Positions 17,319 through 26,101 of a stretch of 64,000 nucleotides of DNA are shown one piece after another. A program made the translations under genes and the position numbers. Under the pieces are notes generated by a model, which was not told the DNA's origin, searched no databases, and worked only from the letters and a program-made list of their open reading frames with translations. Within the stretch, counting starts at the first letter, position 1; each line of letters opens with the position of its first letter. This DNA is from Sphingomonas sp. dw_22 (GTDB taxonomy: Bacteria; Pseudomonadota; Alphaproteobacteria; Sphingomonadales; Sphingomonadaceae): assembly GCF_018449795.1 (NCBI RefSeq), contig NZ_JAAVVE010000007.1:1-64000 (forward strand), read 5' to 3'.

Positions 17319-17882
17319 ATGCATCGTTATCTGCTCGCCGGAATCGCCGCGCTGGCGCTGGCCGGCTGCCAGTCCGCCGCCGAAAAGCACGCCGCGGAGA
17401 CCGGCGAGGTCGATGTCGCCAATGTCTCGGTGGACGAGCTTTCCAAGGTGCTGAAGGCCGCCCGCGCCAAAACCGAGCTCCAGCCCGGCATCTGGGAGAC
17501 GCGGATGCACGTCGTCTCGGCCGATCTCTCCGCCTTCAAGGGCGAGGACCGCGCCGCGCAGGAAGAATCGATCCGCCGCCAGGAGCGTCAGAGCACGAGT
17601 TGCCGCAAGGCCGAGGAGCTCAAGCCGCTCGACATCCGCAACCTGGAGCAGGTCGCGGGCCAATGCTCGGTCGCCCGCTATGTCGCCAAAGGCGGCAAGC
17701 TCGATGCGAGCATCAGTTGCAGCAAGGATGGCGGCACGCCCACCATCGTCCTCGCCTCGGGCACGATGACCCGCACCGCGTTCGACGTGAAGATCGCGCA
17801 GGAGACAGGCAAGCCGGGCGATCCGGACCATGTCGCGATCCAGCTCCAGGCGATCGGCAGGCGCACCGGCACCTGTAGCTGA
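17319..17882 (+). CDS. DUF3617-like secreted lipoprotein
   Basis: A 187-residue protein with a lipoprotein signal peptide: MHRYLLAGIAALALAGC gives a lipobox with Cys17. The mature part contains LQPGIWETRMHVVSADL, a Cys-containing CRKAEELKPL, GQCSVARYVAKGGKLDASISC and TGTCS at the C-terminus. This matches the pattern of DUF3617 family proteins, which are small periplasmic or outer-membrane lipoproteins of unknown function in sphingomonads. The four mature cysteines may pair. An open frame upstream to 17175 shows no signal sequence, so ATG 17319 is preferred. Confidence 0.82.
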   Translation: MHRYLLAGIAALALAGCQSAAEKHAAETGEVDVANVSVDELSKVLKAARAKTELQPGIWETRMHVVSADLSAFKGEDRAAQEESIRRQERQSTSCRKAEELKPLDIRNLEQVAGQCSVARYVAKGGKLDASISCSKDGGTPTIVLASGTMTRTAFDVKIAQETGKPGDPDHVAIQLQAIGRRTGTCS

Positions 17883-18074
17883 GGCGCGCTTCCCCGGCGC
17901 AATCCGGGCAAGGTGTAGCGTGCGGGCCACAGTCTGTTGCCCATGTCACGCGCTTTTCCGGCGCCCCGCCCTTGAAAAATACGGATTCGCCTGATAGGTG
18001 GCCGCCACGACGCCGCAACTCCGGTTCCGGCGAACCCTTATCTATTGAATATGCGATCGGAGCATTACGGCTTT

Positions 18075-18281
18075 ATGCAAATCATCGTCCGCGACAACAA
18101 CGTCGACCAGGCGCTGCGCGCGCTCAAGAAGAAGCTGCAGCGTGAGGGCGTTTATCGCGAGATGAAGCTCCGCCGTCACTATGAGAAGCCCAGCGAGAAG
18201 CGCGCTCGCGAGCGCGCCGCCGCGGTTCGCCGCGCGCGCAAGCTCGAGCGCAAGCGCGTCGAGCGCGACGGCGCCCGCTAA
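18075..18281 (+). CDS. rpsU: 30S ribosomal protein S21
   Basis: 68 residues: [20 protein letters not shown] at the N-terminus, then a very basic helical tail ([20 protein letters not shown]). This is the standard alphaproteobacterial S21, which helps the 30S subunit engage mRNA through the anti-Shine-Dalgarno region. ATG 18075 gives the family start; a GGAG lies 12 bases upstream. An earlier ATG at 18051 in the same frame would add residues not found in the family. Confidence 0.96.
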   Translation: MQIIVRDNNVDQALRALKKKLQREGVYREMKLRRHYEKPSEKRARERAAAVRRARKLERKRVERDGAR

Positions 18282-18365
18282 GCCTGTGCTGCCTCCTGCG
18301 CTCGCGCACGAGGAACCTGCGACTTTTGTGACTTTAGGGTAGCTGGTACCCGTCGGAGCCCATCC

Positions 18366-18992
18366 ATGTCCGTGACTGCCGTTCCGCTCCAGCCCGTCAA
18401 GCGGGCGTATAAGGTCTGGCTGTGGATCGGCGTGCTCGCCGGAATCCTGCTCGCCGCCGGCCTGGCTTGGGCTGGCACCCGCGCGGCGGTGGCGGCCAAG
18501 CTTCCGAACGAACAGTTCCTCGCCTGGCACAAGGGACAGCCCGGCATCGTCACGACCGCGTCGGGCCTGCAGTACCAGGTGATCGAGCCCGGCAGCGGGC
18601 CGAACGTCGCCGATCAGGACGGCGTGGTGCTGAAGATTCATGGCGTGCTGCGCGACGGCACCGAGTTCCAGCCCGAAGCGCCGATGCGTTTCCAGGTCGG
18701 CCAGCCGATGATCCCCGGCTTCACCGAAGGTGTGAAGCTGATGAAGAAGGGCGCCAAGTACCGCTTCTGGCTGCCGCAGAATCTCGGCTATGGCGCCGAG
18801 CCGGGCGCAGGCAACGAACTGTCGGATAAGGTTCTGGTCTTCGACGTCGAGATGCAGGATCTCGTCCCCGCCGCCGTCATCCAGCAGATGATGACGCAGC
18901 AGATGATGCAGCGTGGCGGCGCCCAGGGTGGCCAGGGCGGGGAGCCCCAGGTCCAGGACGGCGAAGCGGGCACCGTGCCGGCCGAACGCTGA
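18366..18992 (+). CDS. FKBP-type peptidyl-prolyl cis-trans isomerase, membrane anchored
   Basis: A 208-residue protein. An N-terminal membrane anchor lies at about residues 17-37 (VWLWIGVLAGILLAAGLAWAG). The FKBP domain is at about 60-165, with TASGLQYQVIEPGSG, GVLRDGTEFQ, QPMIPGFTEGVKLMKKG and VFDVEMQDL. The tail is Gln/Gly/Met-rich (QQMMTQQMMQRGGAQGG). It probably assists folding of exported proteins on the periplasmic side. Several canonical active-site aromatic positions are changed (PEAPMRFQVG in place of the usual P-x-x-F), so activity may be modest. Confidence 0.9.
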   Translation: MSVTAVPLQPVKRAYKVWLWIGVLAGILLAAGLAWAGTRAAVAAKLPNEQFLAWHKGQPGIVTTASGLQYQVIEPGSGPNVADQDGVVLKIHGVLRDGTEFQPEAPMRFQVGQPMIPGFTEGVKLMKKGAKYRFWLPQNLGYGAEPGAGNELSDKVLVFDVEMQDLVPAAVIQQMMTQQMMQRGGAQGGQGGEPQVQDGEAGTVPAER

Positions 18993-19036
18993 GGCATTGG
19001 CTTCGCGATGCTTTGCGAGCTCGAGCGAGCTCGATC

Positions 19037-19405
19037 ATGACTCGTAGCCGTCTGTTCCTGCTGGCCTTCTTTGCGGCGGCGATCTTCGCCTTCGTGATGG
19101 CGGTTCTGCCGGCACCGCCGGTGCTGGTCCAAAATTTTTCCGACAAGGTCCAGCATGCCGCTGCTTTCGCAGTCTTGACCCTCCTCGCGGCGGGGGCGTT
19201 TCCCCGCGTTCGGCCGATCTATATCCTTTTGGGCCTTTCCGGGTTCGGCGGGCTGATCGAGATCGTGCAGGGGCTGCCTGCGGTGCATCGCGATTCGGAT
19301 TGGTTCGATTGGCTGGCGGATACCGCCGCGATCCTGGGCGCGCTTGCCGTGATATGGCCGCTGCGCCGATTGCTGCTAGGCGGCGAGGCGGCCCCCAAGG
19401 CGTAA
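19037..19405 (+). CDS. VanZ-like family membrane protein
   Basis: A 122-residue protein with three to four membrane helices ([74 protein letters not shown]). [14 protein letters not shown] and GGLIEIVQ...[14 protein letters not shown] follow the VanZ-like pattern (DKxxHxxxF, E-x-x-Q, D-x-x-x-N/D). The function of this family is poorly known. ATG 19037 is preferred. It lies just before rmlA, possibly in the same transcript. Confidence 0.8.
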   Translation: MTRSRLFLLAFFAAAIFAFVMAVLPAPPVLVQNFSDKVQHAAAFAVLTLLAAGAFPRVRPIYILLGLSGFGGLIEIVQGLPAVHRDSDWFDWLADTAAILGALAVIWPLRRLLLGGEAAPKA

Positions 19406-19467
19406 AGCGGTTGCGAGTATCCCGGGCCTTGAGTACGGCCGGGTATCCGATGGAGGGGCAGGGCACG

Positions 19468-20349
19468 GTGAAGGGCATCATTCTGGCGGGGGGCAGCGGC
19501 ACGCGGCTCTATCCGGCCACGCTGTCGATCTCGAAGCAGTTGCTGCCGGTCTTCGACAAGCCGATGATCTATTATCCGCTGTCGGTGCTGATGCTGGCGG
19601 GCATCCGCGACATATTGGTGATCTCCACCCCGCGCGACCTGCCCTTGTTCGAGGCATTGCTGGGCGACGGCTCTGCCTTCGGCATCAACCTCAGCTATGC
19701 CGAGCAGCCCCAGCCCAACGGCCTGGCCGAAGCCTTCATCATCGGTGCCGATTTCGTCGCCGGCCAGCCCAGCGCGCTGATCCTGGGCGACAACATCTAT
19801 CACGGCGACAAGATGGGCGAGAAATGCCGCATCGCGGCCGAGGAGGCGTCGCGCGGTGGCGCCAATGTCTTCGCCTATCATGTCGACGATCCCGAGCGCT
19901 ACGGCGTCGTCGCCTTCGATCCGGAGACGGGTGTCGCGACCAGCGTCGAGGAGAAGCCGCTCGAACCCAAGTCCAACTGGGCGATCACCGGCCTCTATTT
20001 CTACGACAAGGACGTGGTCGACATCGCCCGCTCGATCCGCCCCTCGGCGCGGGGCGAGCTCGAGATCACCGACGTCAACCGCACCTATATGGAGCGCGGC
20101 GACCTCCACATCACCCGCCTCGGCCGCGGCTATGCCTGGCTCGATACCGGCACGCACGAGAGCCTGCACGAGGCGAGCGCCTATGTCCGCACGATCGAGC
20201 ACCGCACCGGCATCAAGATCGCCTGTCCGGAGGAGATCGCGCTCGATCTCGGTTGGCTCGACGGCGAGGCAGTGCTGCGCCGCGCGGGCCAGCTCGGCAA
20301 GACGGGCTATGCGGAATATCTCAAGCGCCTCGTGAAGAACGCCGCATGA
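19468..20349 (+). CDS. rmlA: Glucose-1-phosphate thymidylyltransferase
   Basis: 293 residues. It couples dTTP and glucose-1-phosphate to dTDP-glucose, the first step to dTDP-L-rhamnose. Hallmarks: [51 protein letters not shown], and [11 protein letters not shown] chose GTG 19468 because the family starts with (M)KGIILAGG and a strong GGAGGGG lies 9 bases upstream. ATG 19450 would add six residues. rmlC follows with a 4-base overlap; rmlB and rmlD are not in the window. Confidence 0.95.
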   Translation: MKGIILAGGSGTRLYPATLSISKQLLPVFDKPMIYYPLSVLMLAGIRDILVISTPRDLPLFEALLGDGSAFGINLSYAEQPQPNGLAEAFIIGADFVAGQPSALILGDNIYHGDKMGEKCRIAAEEASRGGANVFAYHVDDPERYGVVAFDPETGVATSVEEKPLEPKSNWAITGLYFYDKDVVDIARSIRPSARGELEITDVNRTYMERGDLHITRLGRGYAWLDTGTHESLHEASAYVRTIEHRTGIKIACPEEIALDLGWLDGEAVLRRAGQLGKTGYAEYLKRLVKNAA

Positions 20350-20903
20350 CCGGCTTCCGCCGCCTGGCGATCCCCGAAGTGATCGAGATCACGCCGCCCA
20401 AGTTGGGCGATCATCGCGGCTTCTTCTCCGAAGTGTTCAAGCGTTCGGCGTTCGAGGCCGAGGGCATCCATATCGATTGGGTCCAGGACAATCAGAGCCT
20501 GTCCGCCGAACCGGGGACGGTGCGCGGCCTGCACTTCCAGGCGCCGCCCTTCGCCCAGGCGAAACTGGTCCGAGTGCTGCGCGGCGCGATCCATGACGTT
20601 GCGGTCGATATCCGCAAGGGCTCGCCGACCTATGGCCGATGGGTCGCCTGCGAGCTGTCGGCGGAGAAGTGGAACCAGCTCCTGATCCCCGCTGGCTTCG
20701 CGCACGGTTTCATGACGCTGAGCCCGGACACCGAGGTGCTCTATAAGGTCGATGCGCCCTATTCGCGGGAGAGCGAAGGCGCGATCCTGTGGAACGATCC
20801 TGCGCTCGGTATCGAATGGCCATCCGCCGGTGGTGTGCCTGTGCTGTCCGACAAGGACGGGGTAGCGCCGCTGCTTGCGGAGTTCGATTCGCCGTTCACG
20901 TAA
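20346..20903 (+). CDS. rmlC: dTDP-4-dehydrorhamnose 3,5-epimerase
   Basis: 185 residues. It converts dTDP-4-keto-6-deoxyglucose to dTDP-4-keto-rhamnose. The RmlC cupin features are visible: [30 protein letters not shown] with the catalytic His, [23 protein letters not shown], and [16 protein letters not shown] 20346 overlaps the rmlA stop (ATGA), so the two are translated together. The gene ends 40 bases before a convergent phosphatase gene. Confidence 0.95.
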   Translation: MTGFRRLAIPEVIEITPPKLGDHRGFFSEVFKRSAFEAEGIHIDWVQDNQSLSAEPGTVRGLHFQAPPFAQAKLVRVLRGAIHDVAVDIRKGSPTYGRWVACELSAEKWNQLLIPAGFAHGFMTLSPDTEVLYKVDAPYSRESEGAILWNDPALGIEWPSAGGVPVLSDKDGVAPLLAEFDSPFT

Positions 20904-20943
20904 GCGGCTCCATAGTCACGCGAAGGCCATCGATCTCGGCGAT

Positions 20944-21708
20944 TCAGGCGGCGGTGTTCAATATCCAGCGCTCGCCGCCCTCGAACCCCATCGCAGTCAG
21001 CTTGCCGCTATCATAGGCGCCGGTATCGAGCCCGATGCGATGTTCCCGGAACTCGACGTCTTCCCTGATCGTGTGGCCGTGCACGATGACTTTCTCCAGC
21101 GCGCCTCGGTGCTCCAGGAACTCTTCGCGGATCCAGCGCAGATCGCTGGTGCGCTGACGGGCCAAGGGCTCGCCGGGGCGCACGCCGGCGTGCACGAACG
21201 CATAGTCTCCGATGGTAATCAGATCCTCGAATGCCTCGAGGAATGAAATATGTTCCGAAGGAACGCGCTCGCGAAGCATATCAAGCAGTTCGGGATATTC
21301 GCACGCGCGATATGCATCGTCGGTGATGCCATAGCTGGATATGGTCTCGCGTCCGCCGATCCGTGTGAAGAAGGCCAGCGCCTTCAGGTCGCCGTTTAGC
21401 GCCTTGAGGAAAACCTCCTCATGATTGCCGAGAAGGAACCGGAAACTGCCGTCGGTCTTCGACAGGTGCAGCGCGCGCTCGACCACCTGCGCGGAGTTGG
21501 GGCCACGATCGATCAAGTCGCCAAGGAAGATGATCTGCGTATCGGCATCCGGCCGTGCGGCAGCGTCTGCTTCGATCGTTTCCAGCAGCGTATCCAGGAG
21601 ATCCAGGCGACCGTGAATATCGCCGATCGCGTAAATGCGTTGCCCTGGCGGCACAGCGCCCGTCGGCTTGCGAGCGGCGGAAGAACGAGCGAAAAATCTC
21701 GAAAGCAT
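20944..21708 (-). CDS. PPP-family serine/threonine (metallo)phosphatase
   Basis: 254 residues. The metal-binding motifs of the PPP superfamily are in order: YAIGDIHGRLDLL, FLGDLIDRGPNS, FLLGNHEEVF, AFVHAGVRPG and IVHGHTIRED, with GLDTGAYDSGKL at the end. The closest well known relatives are PrpA/PphA-type bacterial protein phosphatases and diadenosine tetraphosphatases; substrate is open. ATG 21708 begins with a basic, non-secretory N-terminus, so it is cytoplasmic. It sits between rmlC and a small secreted protein in the polysaccharide region, which could mean a regulatory role there. Confidence 0.87.
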   Translation of the reverse strand: MLSRFFARSSAARKPTGAVPPGQRIYAIGDIHGRLDLLDTLLETIEADAAARPDADTQIIFLGDLIDRGPNSAQVVERALHLSKTDGSFRFLLGNHEEVFLKALNGDLKALAFFTRIGGRETISSYGITDDAYRACEYPELLDMLRERVPSEHISFLEAFEDLITIGDYAFVHAGVRPGEPLARQRTSDLRWIREEFLEHRGALEKVIVHGHTIREDVEFREHRIGLDTGAYDSGKLTAMGFEGGERWILNTAA

Positions 21709-21827
21709 CAGCGTAATCGGTGCTCAAATACAACCGGAGGCGAACTACGCCAATTCCTGGCGGGCACGTATTTTCCGTAGCGCTCCGGAGCGGGAAGGCA
21801 ACCAGCTAGCCCGATCCCAGATAGCAT

Positions 21828-21859
21828 AAACAAAAGTGGCGGCCACAAGGACCGCCACT
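21828..21859 (-). terminator. Rho-independent terminator (leftward)
   Basis: The 8-bp hairpin AGTGGCGG/CCGCCACT (arms 21835-21842 and 21852-21859, 9-base loop) is followed on the minus strand by TTTTGTTT. It ends the transcript of the small secreted protein gene at 21883-22119 and separates it from the phosphatase gene downstream. Confidence 0.8.
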
Positions 21860-21882
21860 CGAAACCGGACTTGCCGAAAGCC

Positions 21883-22119
21883 TTAGTTGCTGTCGGGCTC
21901 GTCGTCGTTGTCGGCCAGCGCAACCGCGCCACCGATGATCGCGGCGGTCGCGAGAACGCCAATGATCACGGCCGGGGCCAGATCGCTCTTCTTCTTCGAG
22001 ACGGTCGCAGCGCGAACGCCCGAAAGCGACAGCTTCGAAGCCGAATTGGCAGGGGCCGCCAGAACAGGCGTGGTCGCCAGCGAGGCGACGGCAGCGGCCG
22101 TGAGAAGCTTAGTCAACAT
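21883..22119 (-). CDS. Small secreted/membrane protein of unknown function
   Basis: 78 residues. An N-terminal signal peptide (MLTKLLTAAAVASLATTPVLA, predicted cleavage after A-x-A) is followed by a short basic stretch (SGVRAATVSKKKSD). A strongly hydrophobic segment, LAPAVIIGVLATAAIIGGAVALA, and an acidic tail (DNDDEPDSN) complete it. Positive residues before and acidic residues after the segment suggest one membrane span. It has its own terminator and a long upstream region, so it is a separate unit. No family is recognised; small proteins of this layout are frequent in sphingomonads. Confidence 0.75.
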   Translation of the reverse strand: MLTKLLTAAAVASLATTPVLAAPANSASKLSLSGVRAATVSKKKSDLAPAVIIGVLATAAIIGGAVALADNDDEPDSN

Positions 22120-22511
22120 TCTTATACTCCCTCTTTGAGCTCCGGTGCTCTCGTCTCATTGCCCTATGGCATAGGATAAATGCGACGGCAACACCTCAAA
22201 CGCAAGCAACAACCAGAACTCGCCTGTCGTTGCTTCAATGCAACACGGTCCGGTTCGTTCCGGACTCCTCTCCGCGGCAGCCGACCCATGCCGCAGAATT
22301 GAAGGTCATAACGCTGCGATGCGATATCGCCAAGGGGTTAACAAAGCTATCCCGTCGCGGCTGTTGCGCCCTGTTCCTTATAGGACACGGGGGCGCAGAT
22401 GCTGCGTTGCCGCGACGAATATTGCGGTATCGTTTGACATTGCGCCGGGCTCCCGGCCTTGCTTGCCGGGAGTGGCGGGGTTCGCCGCTCGCGTGATGAG
22501 TTGGGGATTCT
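22120..22511. promoter_or_regulatory. Divergent intergenic region
   Basis: 392 bases lie between the leftward small secreted protein gene and the rightward M48 protease gene, and must carry both promoters. A hairpin CTCCCGGC/GCCGGGAG (22450-22472) sits about 40 bases upstream of the protease start. No gene with convincing coding features was seen, and no operator could be assigned. Confidence 0.45.
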
Positions 22512-23564
22512 ATGAAAAGGCGCCGTATTGCCATTTCCGTCCTGGGCAAGGGAGTGCTTCTCTGCCTTGCGGGCGCGCTGCTTGTGGGAGCGCGTGTCGG
22601 TGAAGCTGCGCCGGACGATTCGGCGCTGTTCGAGCAGCTCCGTGCGAGCGATCTCGAAATGGCGACGATCGGCTGGCGGCTTGCCTCGGCCAATGCGCCG
22701 CTGTGCGACCGGCTCGAGCCGGGCCTGGGCCTTCAGCTCCACACGCTCGATCAGTTCGCATCGCAGTTGCGCGACAGCGCCCGGAGCCATTTCAAGTTCG
22801 CGACGCCGGTGGCGATCGAGGGCGTGATCCCGGACGGCCCGGCGGCACAGGCCGGGCTGCGGCCGGACGATTCGGTGGTCCGCATCGGCCCGGTCGATAT
22901 CGCCGCCGGTACGGGCAAGCCGGGCACGACCCAGCGCCTCGTCGCCGTCCAGCTCGCCGTCGCGCAATTGCCGCCGACGCAGCCGATCGAGATCGCGGCG
23001 ATTCGCGACGGTGCGCCGCTGACCGTCACGGTGCAGCCGATTCCGGCCTGCCGCTCGCGCTTCGAGCTCGAGCTCGCCGACAATTTCAGCGCCTCGGCGG
23101 ACGGGAGCATGGTCCAGGTCAGCTCGAAGCTGCTGGAGACCTATCGCGGCGATCGCGTCGTCGCTGCCATCGCGCACGAATTCTCGCACAATATCCTGCA
23201 CCATCGCGACCGGCTGGAGGCGCGGGGGGTGACGTTCGGGATGCTCGCCGGTTTCGGCGGAAACGTGAAATATTTCCGCCAGACCGAGATCCAGGCGGAC
23301 ATATTGTCGGTCTATCTGCTCGCCAATGCGGGCTATGATCCCAAGGCGGCGCCGGATTTCTGGCGCGATTTCGGGCCCAAATATGCCGGCGGCATGTTCC
23401 GCAGCCGCTCGCATCCCTATTGGCGCGATCGCGTCGCCACGCTGGAGGCGGAGATCGCGCGGGTCCAGGCCGATCCGCAGCGGCCGCACGTCTCGAAGCT
23501 GATCGCCGAGCGGGACCAGCCGCTCGACGGCGATTGGCAGGCGCTGCTCGTTCGCAAGCGCTGA
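22512..23564 (+). CDS. Periplasmic M48-family metalloprotease with PDZ domain
   Basis: 350 residues with an N-terminal signal (ISVLGKGVLLCLAGALLVGA). Residues about 95-185 form a PDZ-like domain (AIEGVIPDGPAAQAGLRPDDSVVRIG). The zinc site is IAHEFSHNILHH near residue 222 (HExxH), with the third ligand likely Glu in TEIQADILSVYLLANAGYDP. It should act in the periplasm on envelope proteins. The C-terminal part SRSHPYWRDRVATLEAEI is typical of M48 peptidases. Its stop is 6 bases from the convergent wecC stop. Confidence 0.9.
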   Translation: MKRRRIAISVLGKGVLLCLAGALLVGARVGEAAPDDSALFEQLRASDLEMATIGWRLASANAPLCDRLEPGLGLQLHTLDQFASQLRDSARSHFKFATPVAIEGVIPDGPAAQAGLRPDDSVVRIGPVDIAAGTGKPGTTQRLVAVQLAVAQLPPTQPIEIAAIRDGAPLTVTVQPIPACRSRFELELADNFSASADGSMVQVSSKLLETYRGDRVVAAIAHEFSHNILHHRDRLEARGVTFGMLAGFGGNVKYFRQTEIQADILSVYLLANAGYDPKAAPDFWRDFGPKYAGGMFRSRSHPYWRDRVATLEAEIARVQADPQRPHVSKLIAERDQPLDGDWQALLVRKR

Positions 23565-23570
23565 GCGCAG

Positions 23571-24866
23571 TCAGCTCGCCAGGCGAAGCGCCTCGCCGGG
23601 CGCCGCGCGGGGCTGATCGGGCCAGACGCCGCGCGTGTCATAGACCAGCTTGTCGGCGCGTTCGTCGAGCGGCACCGATTTGAACACGTCGTGATCGACC
23701 AGCACCACGAAGATCGGGCAGGTCTCGATCGCGGTGTCGATGTCGATAAGCTGCGCGCCCGTGCCGTCGAAATCGGCGGGCAGGCGATCGACATAGGGCT
23801 CTACGATGCGGATGCGCTCGCCATGCGCCGCAGCAAGATGCGCAGCAATCTTGAGCGCCGGGCTCTCGCGGAAATCGTCGATATTCGCCTTGAACGCCAG
23901 GCCCAGGCAGGCGACCGGCGCGTTCGGCAGCTGCGCCAGCAGGGCCTCGGCGCGCGCGATGCTGTAGTCGGTCTTGCCGTCGTTGACCTCGCGTGCGGTG
24001 CGGATCAGCGGCGTATGCTCGCGGTCTGCCGCGACCAGGAACCAGGGGTCGACCGCGATGCAATGCCCGCCCACGCCGGGGCCGGGCGACAGGATGTTGA
24101 CGCGGGGGTGGCGATTGGCGAGCCGGATCACTTCCCACACGTCGATGTCCATCCCCTCGGCGATCATCGACAGCTCGTTGGCAAAGGCGATGTTGACGTC
24201 CCTGAACGCATTTTCGGTGAGCTTGGTCATCTCGGCCGCCTTGGCCGAGGTGGTAACGCAGGCGCCGCGCACGAAGCGGCGGTAGAATTGCAGCGCCTTG
24301 CGCGCGCAGCGCGGGGTGACGCCGCCGATCACCCGGTCATTGTCGATCAGCTCGACCAGGATGCGGCCAGGCAGCACCCGCTCCGGGCAATAGGCGATCG
24401 CGACATCGGGGCTGCCGGTGCAATGGCCGGGGATCTTGAGATCGGGGCGCAGCCTGGTGAGCAGTTCGGCGACCTTCTCGGTCGTGCCGACGGGCGAGGT
24501 CGATTCGAGCACGACGACGTCGCCGGCCTTGAGCACCACCGCGATGCTGGTCGCCGCCTTGAGCACATAGCCGATATCGGGCGCGTGGTTCTCGCCGAAG
24601 GGCGTGGGCACCGCGATCACGAACACATCGGCCGGCTCGATCTCCAGCGAGGCGCGCAGATTGCCGCGCGCCACCACGCCCGATACCAGGCCGTCGAGGT
24701 CGATCTCCTCGATATGCACCTTGCCCGAATTGACTGTGTCGACGACGTTCTCGTGCACGTCGATGCCGAGCACCTTGGCGCCGGTACGCGCGATCACCGC
24801 CGCGGTGGGAAGGCCGATATAGCCCAGGCCGAGAACGACGACCTTGAGCTCAGAGTCCGAAACCAT
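23571..24866 (-). CDS. wecC: UDP-N-acetyl-D-mannosamine dehydrogenase
   Basis: 431 residues. It oxidises UDP-ManNAc to UDP-ManNAcA with NAD. The N-terminal Rossmann motif is VVVLGLGYIGLPTAAVIA. Further motifs are LESTSPVGTTEK, CPERVLPG, AEMTKLTENAFRDVNIAFANEL, and GPGVGGHCIAVDPWF with the catalytic Cys. ATG 24866 was chosen because the family starts just before the Rossmann motif; it overlaps the end of wecB by 17 bases. Together wecB and wecC make UDP-ManNAcA from UDP-GlcNAc for a capsule or exopolysaccharide. Confidence 0.94.
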   Translation of the reverse strand: MVSDSELKVVVLGLGYIGLPTAAVIARTGAKVLGIDVHENVVDTVNSGKVHIEEIDLDGLVSGVVARGNLRASLEIEPADVFVIAVPTPFGENHAPDIGYVLKAATSIAVVLKAGDVVVLESTSPVGTTEKVAELLTRLRPDLKIPGHCTGSPDVAIAYCPERVLPGRILVELIDNDRVIGGVTPRCARKALQFYRRFVRGACVTTSAKAAEMTKLTENAFRDVNIAFANELSMIAEGMDIDVWEVIRLANRHPRVNILSPGPGVGGHCIAVDPWFLVAADREHTPLIRTAREVNDGKTDYSIARAEALLAQLPNAPVACLGLAFKANIDDFRESPALKIAAHLAAAHGERIRIVEPYVDRLPADFDGTGAQLIDIDTAIETCPIFVVLVDHDVFKSVPLDERADKLVYDTRGVWPDQPRAAPGEALRLAS

Positions 24867-25986
24867 GCGCGACGATCCCCGCAATCCGTGCCGAGGCCTG
24901 GCCGTCGCCGAAAGGATTATGGGCGCGGGCCATGGCCGAATAGGCGGCATCATCGTCGAGGAGCGTTGAGATTTCGGAAACGATGCGATCCGGGTCGGTG
25001 CCGACCAGCCTGGCGGTGCCCGCTGCGATGCCTTCGGGGCGCTCGGTGGTCTCGCGCATCACCAGCACCGGCTTGCCCAGCGCGGGGGCTTCCTCCTGCA
25101 CGCCGCCCGAATCGGTCAGCACCAGTTCGGCCATGTCGAGCGCGCGGATGAAGTGCGGATAATCGAGCGGCTCGATCCGGGCGACATTGGGCCGGTCGCC
25201 CAGCACTTCGTCCATCACCGATACGACATTGGGATTGGGATGGACCGGGAAGAGCAGCGCCACATCGTCGCGCGCGGCGATCCGGGCGATGGCGACGGCG
25301 ATCCCCTTCATCCCGTCGCCGAAATTCTCGCGGCGGTGGGTGGTGACGAGGATCAGGCGCTTGCCGGCGAAGCGCGCTGCGATCCCGTCCAGCCCAGCGG
25401 CGAGGCTCGGGTCTGCCTCGATCCGGGCGCGGGTCGCGTGCAGCGCGTCGATCACGGTGTTGCCCATCACATGGATCGTCGCCGGATCGATATTCTCGCG
25501 GCGCAGCGCCTCGGCGGCAGTTTCGGTCGGCGCGAAATGCTGGTCGGCGATCGGGGCGACGATCCGGCGGTTCACTTCCTCGGGCCAGGGCTGGTAGATG
25601 TCGCCCGAGCGCAACCCCGCCTCCACATGGCTGACGGGCACCTTGCGGTAATAGGCGGTGAGCGCGCCGACCATCGCGGTGGCGGTGTCGCCCTGGACGA
25701 TGACGCGGTCCGGCCGCTCCGTATCCATCGCGCGGCCCAGCTCGGTCAGCAGCCGTGCGGTCAGCACGTCGAGCGACTGGCCCGGCGTCATCAGGTCGAG
25801 ATCGATGTCCGGCATGATCCCCGCGATCGAAAGCACCTGATCGAGCAGCCCGCGATGCTGGGCCGTCACGCAGGTACGCACGTCGAGATCGCCGCGCGCC
25901 TGCAGCGCATGAACGACGGGGAAGAGCTTGATCGCTTCGGGGCGTGTGCCAAATACGATCAGGATGCGCTTGCGCGGGCTTGTCAT
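24850..25986 (-). CDS. wecB: UDP-N-acetylglucosamine 2-epimerase (non-hydrolysing)
   Basis: 378 residues. It interconverts UDP-GlcNAc and UDP-ManNAc. Hallmarks: ILIVFGTRPEAIKLFPVVHAL, VIVQGDTATAMVGAL, HVEAGLRSGDIYQPWPEEVNRR, LVTTHRRENFG, and LTDSGGVQEEAPALGKPVLVMRETTERPEG. ATG 25986 has AAGGAG five bases upstream and was preferred over the GTG two codons earlier. It is translated with wecC through a 17-base overlap. The promoter should lie in the 115 bases shared with divergent galU. Confidence 0.95.
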   Translation of the reverse strand: MTSPRKRILIVFGTRPEAIKLFPVVHALQARGDLDVRTCVTAQHRGLLDQVLSIAGIMPDIDLDLMTPGQSLDVLTARLLTELGRAMDTERPDRVIVQGDTATAMVGALTAYYRKVPVSHVEAGLRSGDIYQPWPEEVNRRIVAPIADQHFAPTETAAEALRRENIDPATIHVMGNTVIDALHATRARIEADPSLAAGLDGIAARFAGKRLILVTTHRRENFGDGMKGIAVAIARIAARDDVALLFPVHPNPNVVSVMDEVLGDRPNVARIEPLDYPHFIRALDMAELVLTDSGGVQEEAPALGKPVLVMRETTERPEGIAAGTARLVGTDPDRIVSEISTLLDDDAAYSAMARAHNPFGDGQASARIAGIVAHGFGL

Positions 25987-26101
25987 GCGCACTCCTTAGC
26001 GCCAACGCCTAACCATCTAGTTACGCGAACGTCACGGGCGAAGCATTTGCGCGGGACTGCACGTATAGCTATGGGCGCCGTCGCAACTGAAACGAGGATC
26101 T

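Noticed and set aside
21708..21827. A 39-codon frame with a lipobox-like LAGC whose stop overlaps the phosphatase start (TGATG).
   Set aside because: Its ATG lies in the T-run of the terminator at 21828-21859, there is no ribosome site and the signal peptide would lack a basic N-region. The TGATG junction keeps a small chance open.
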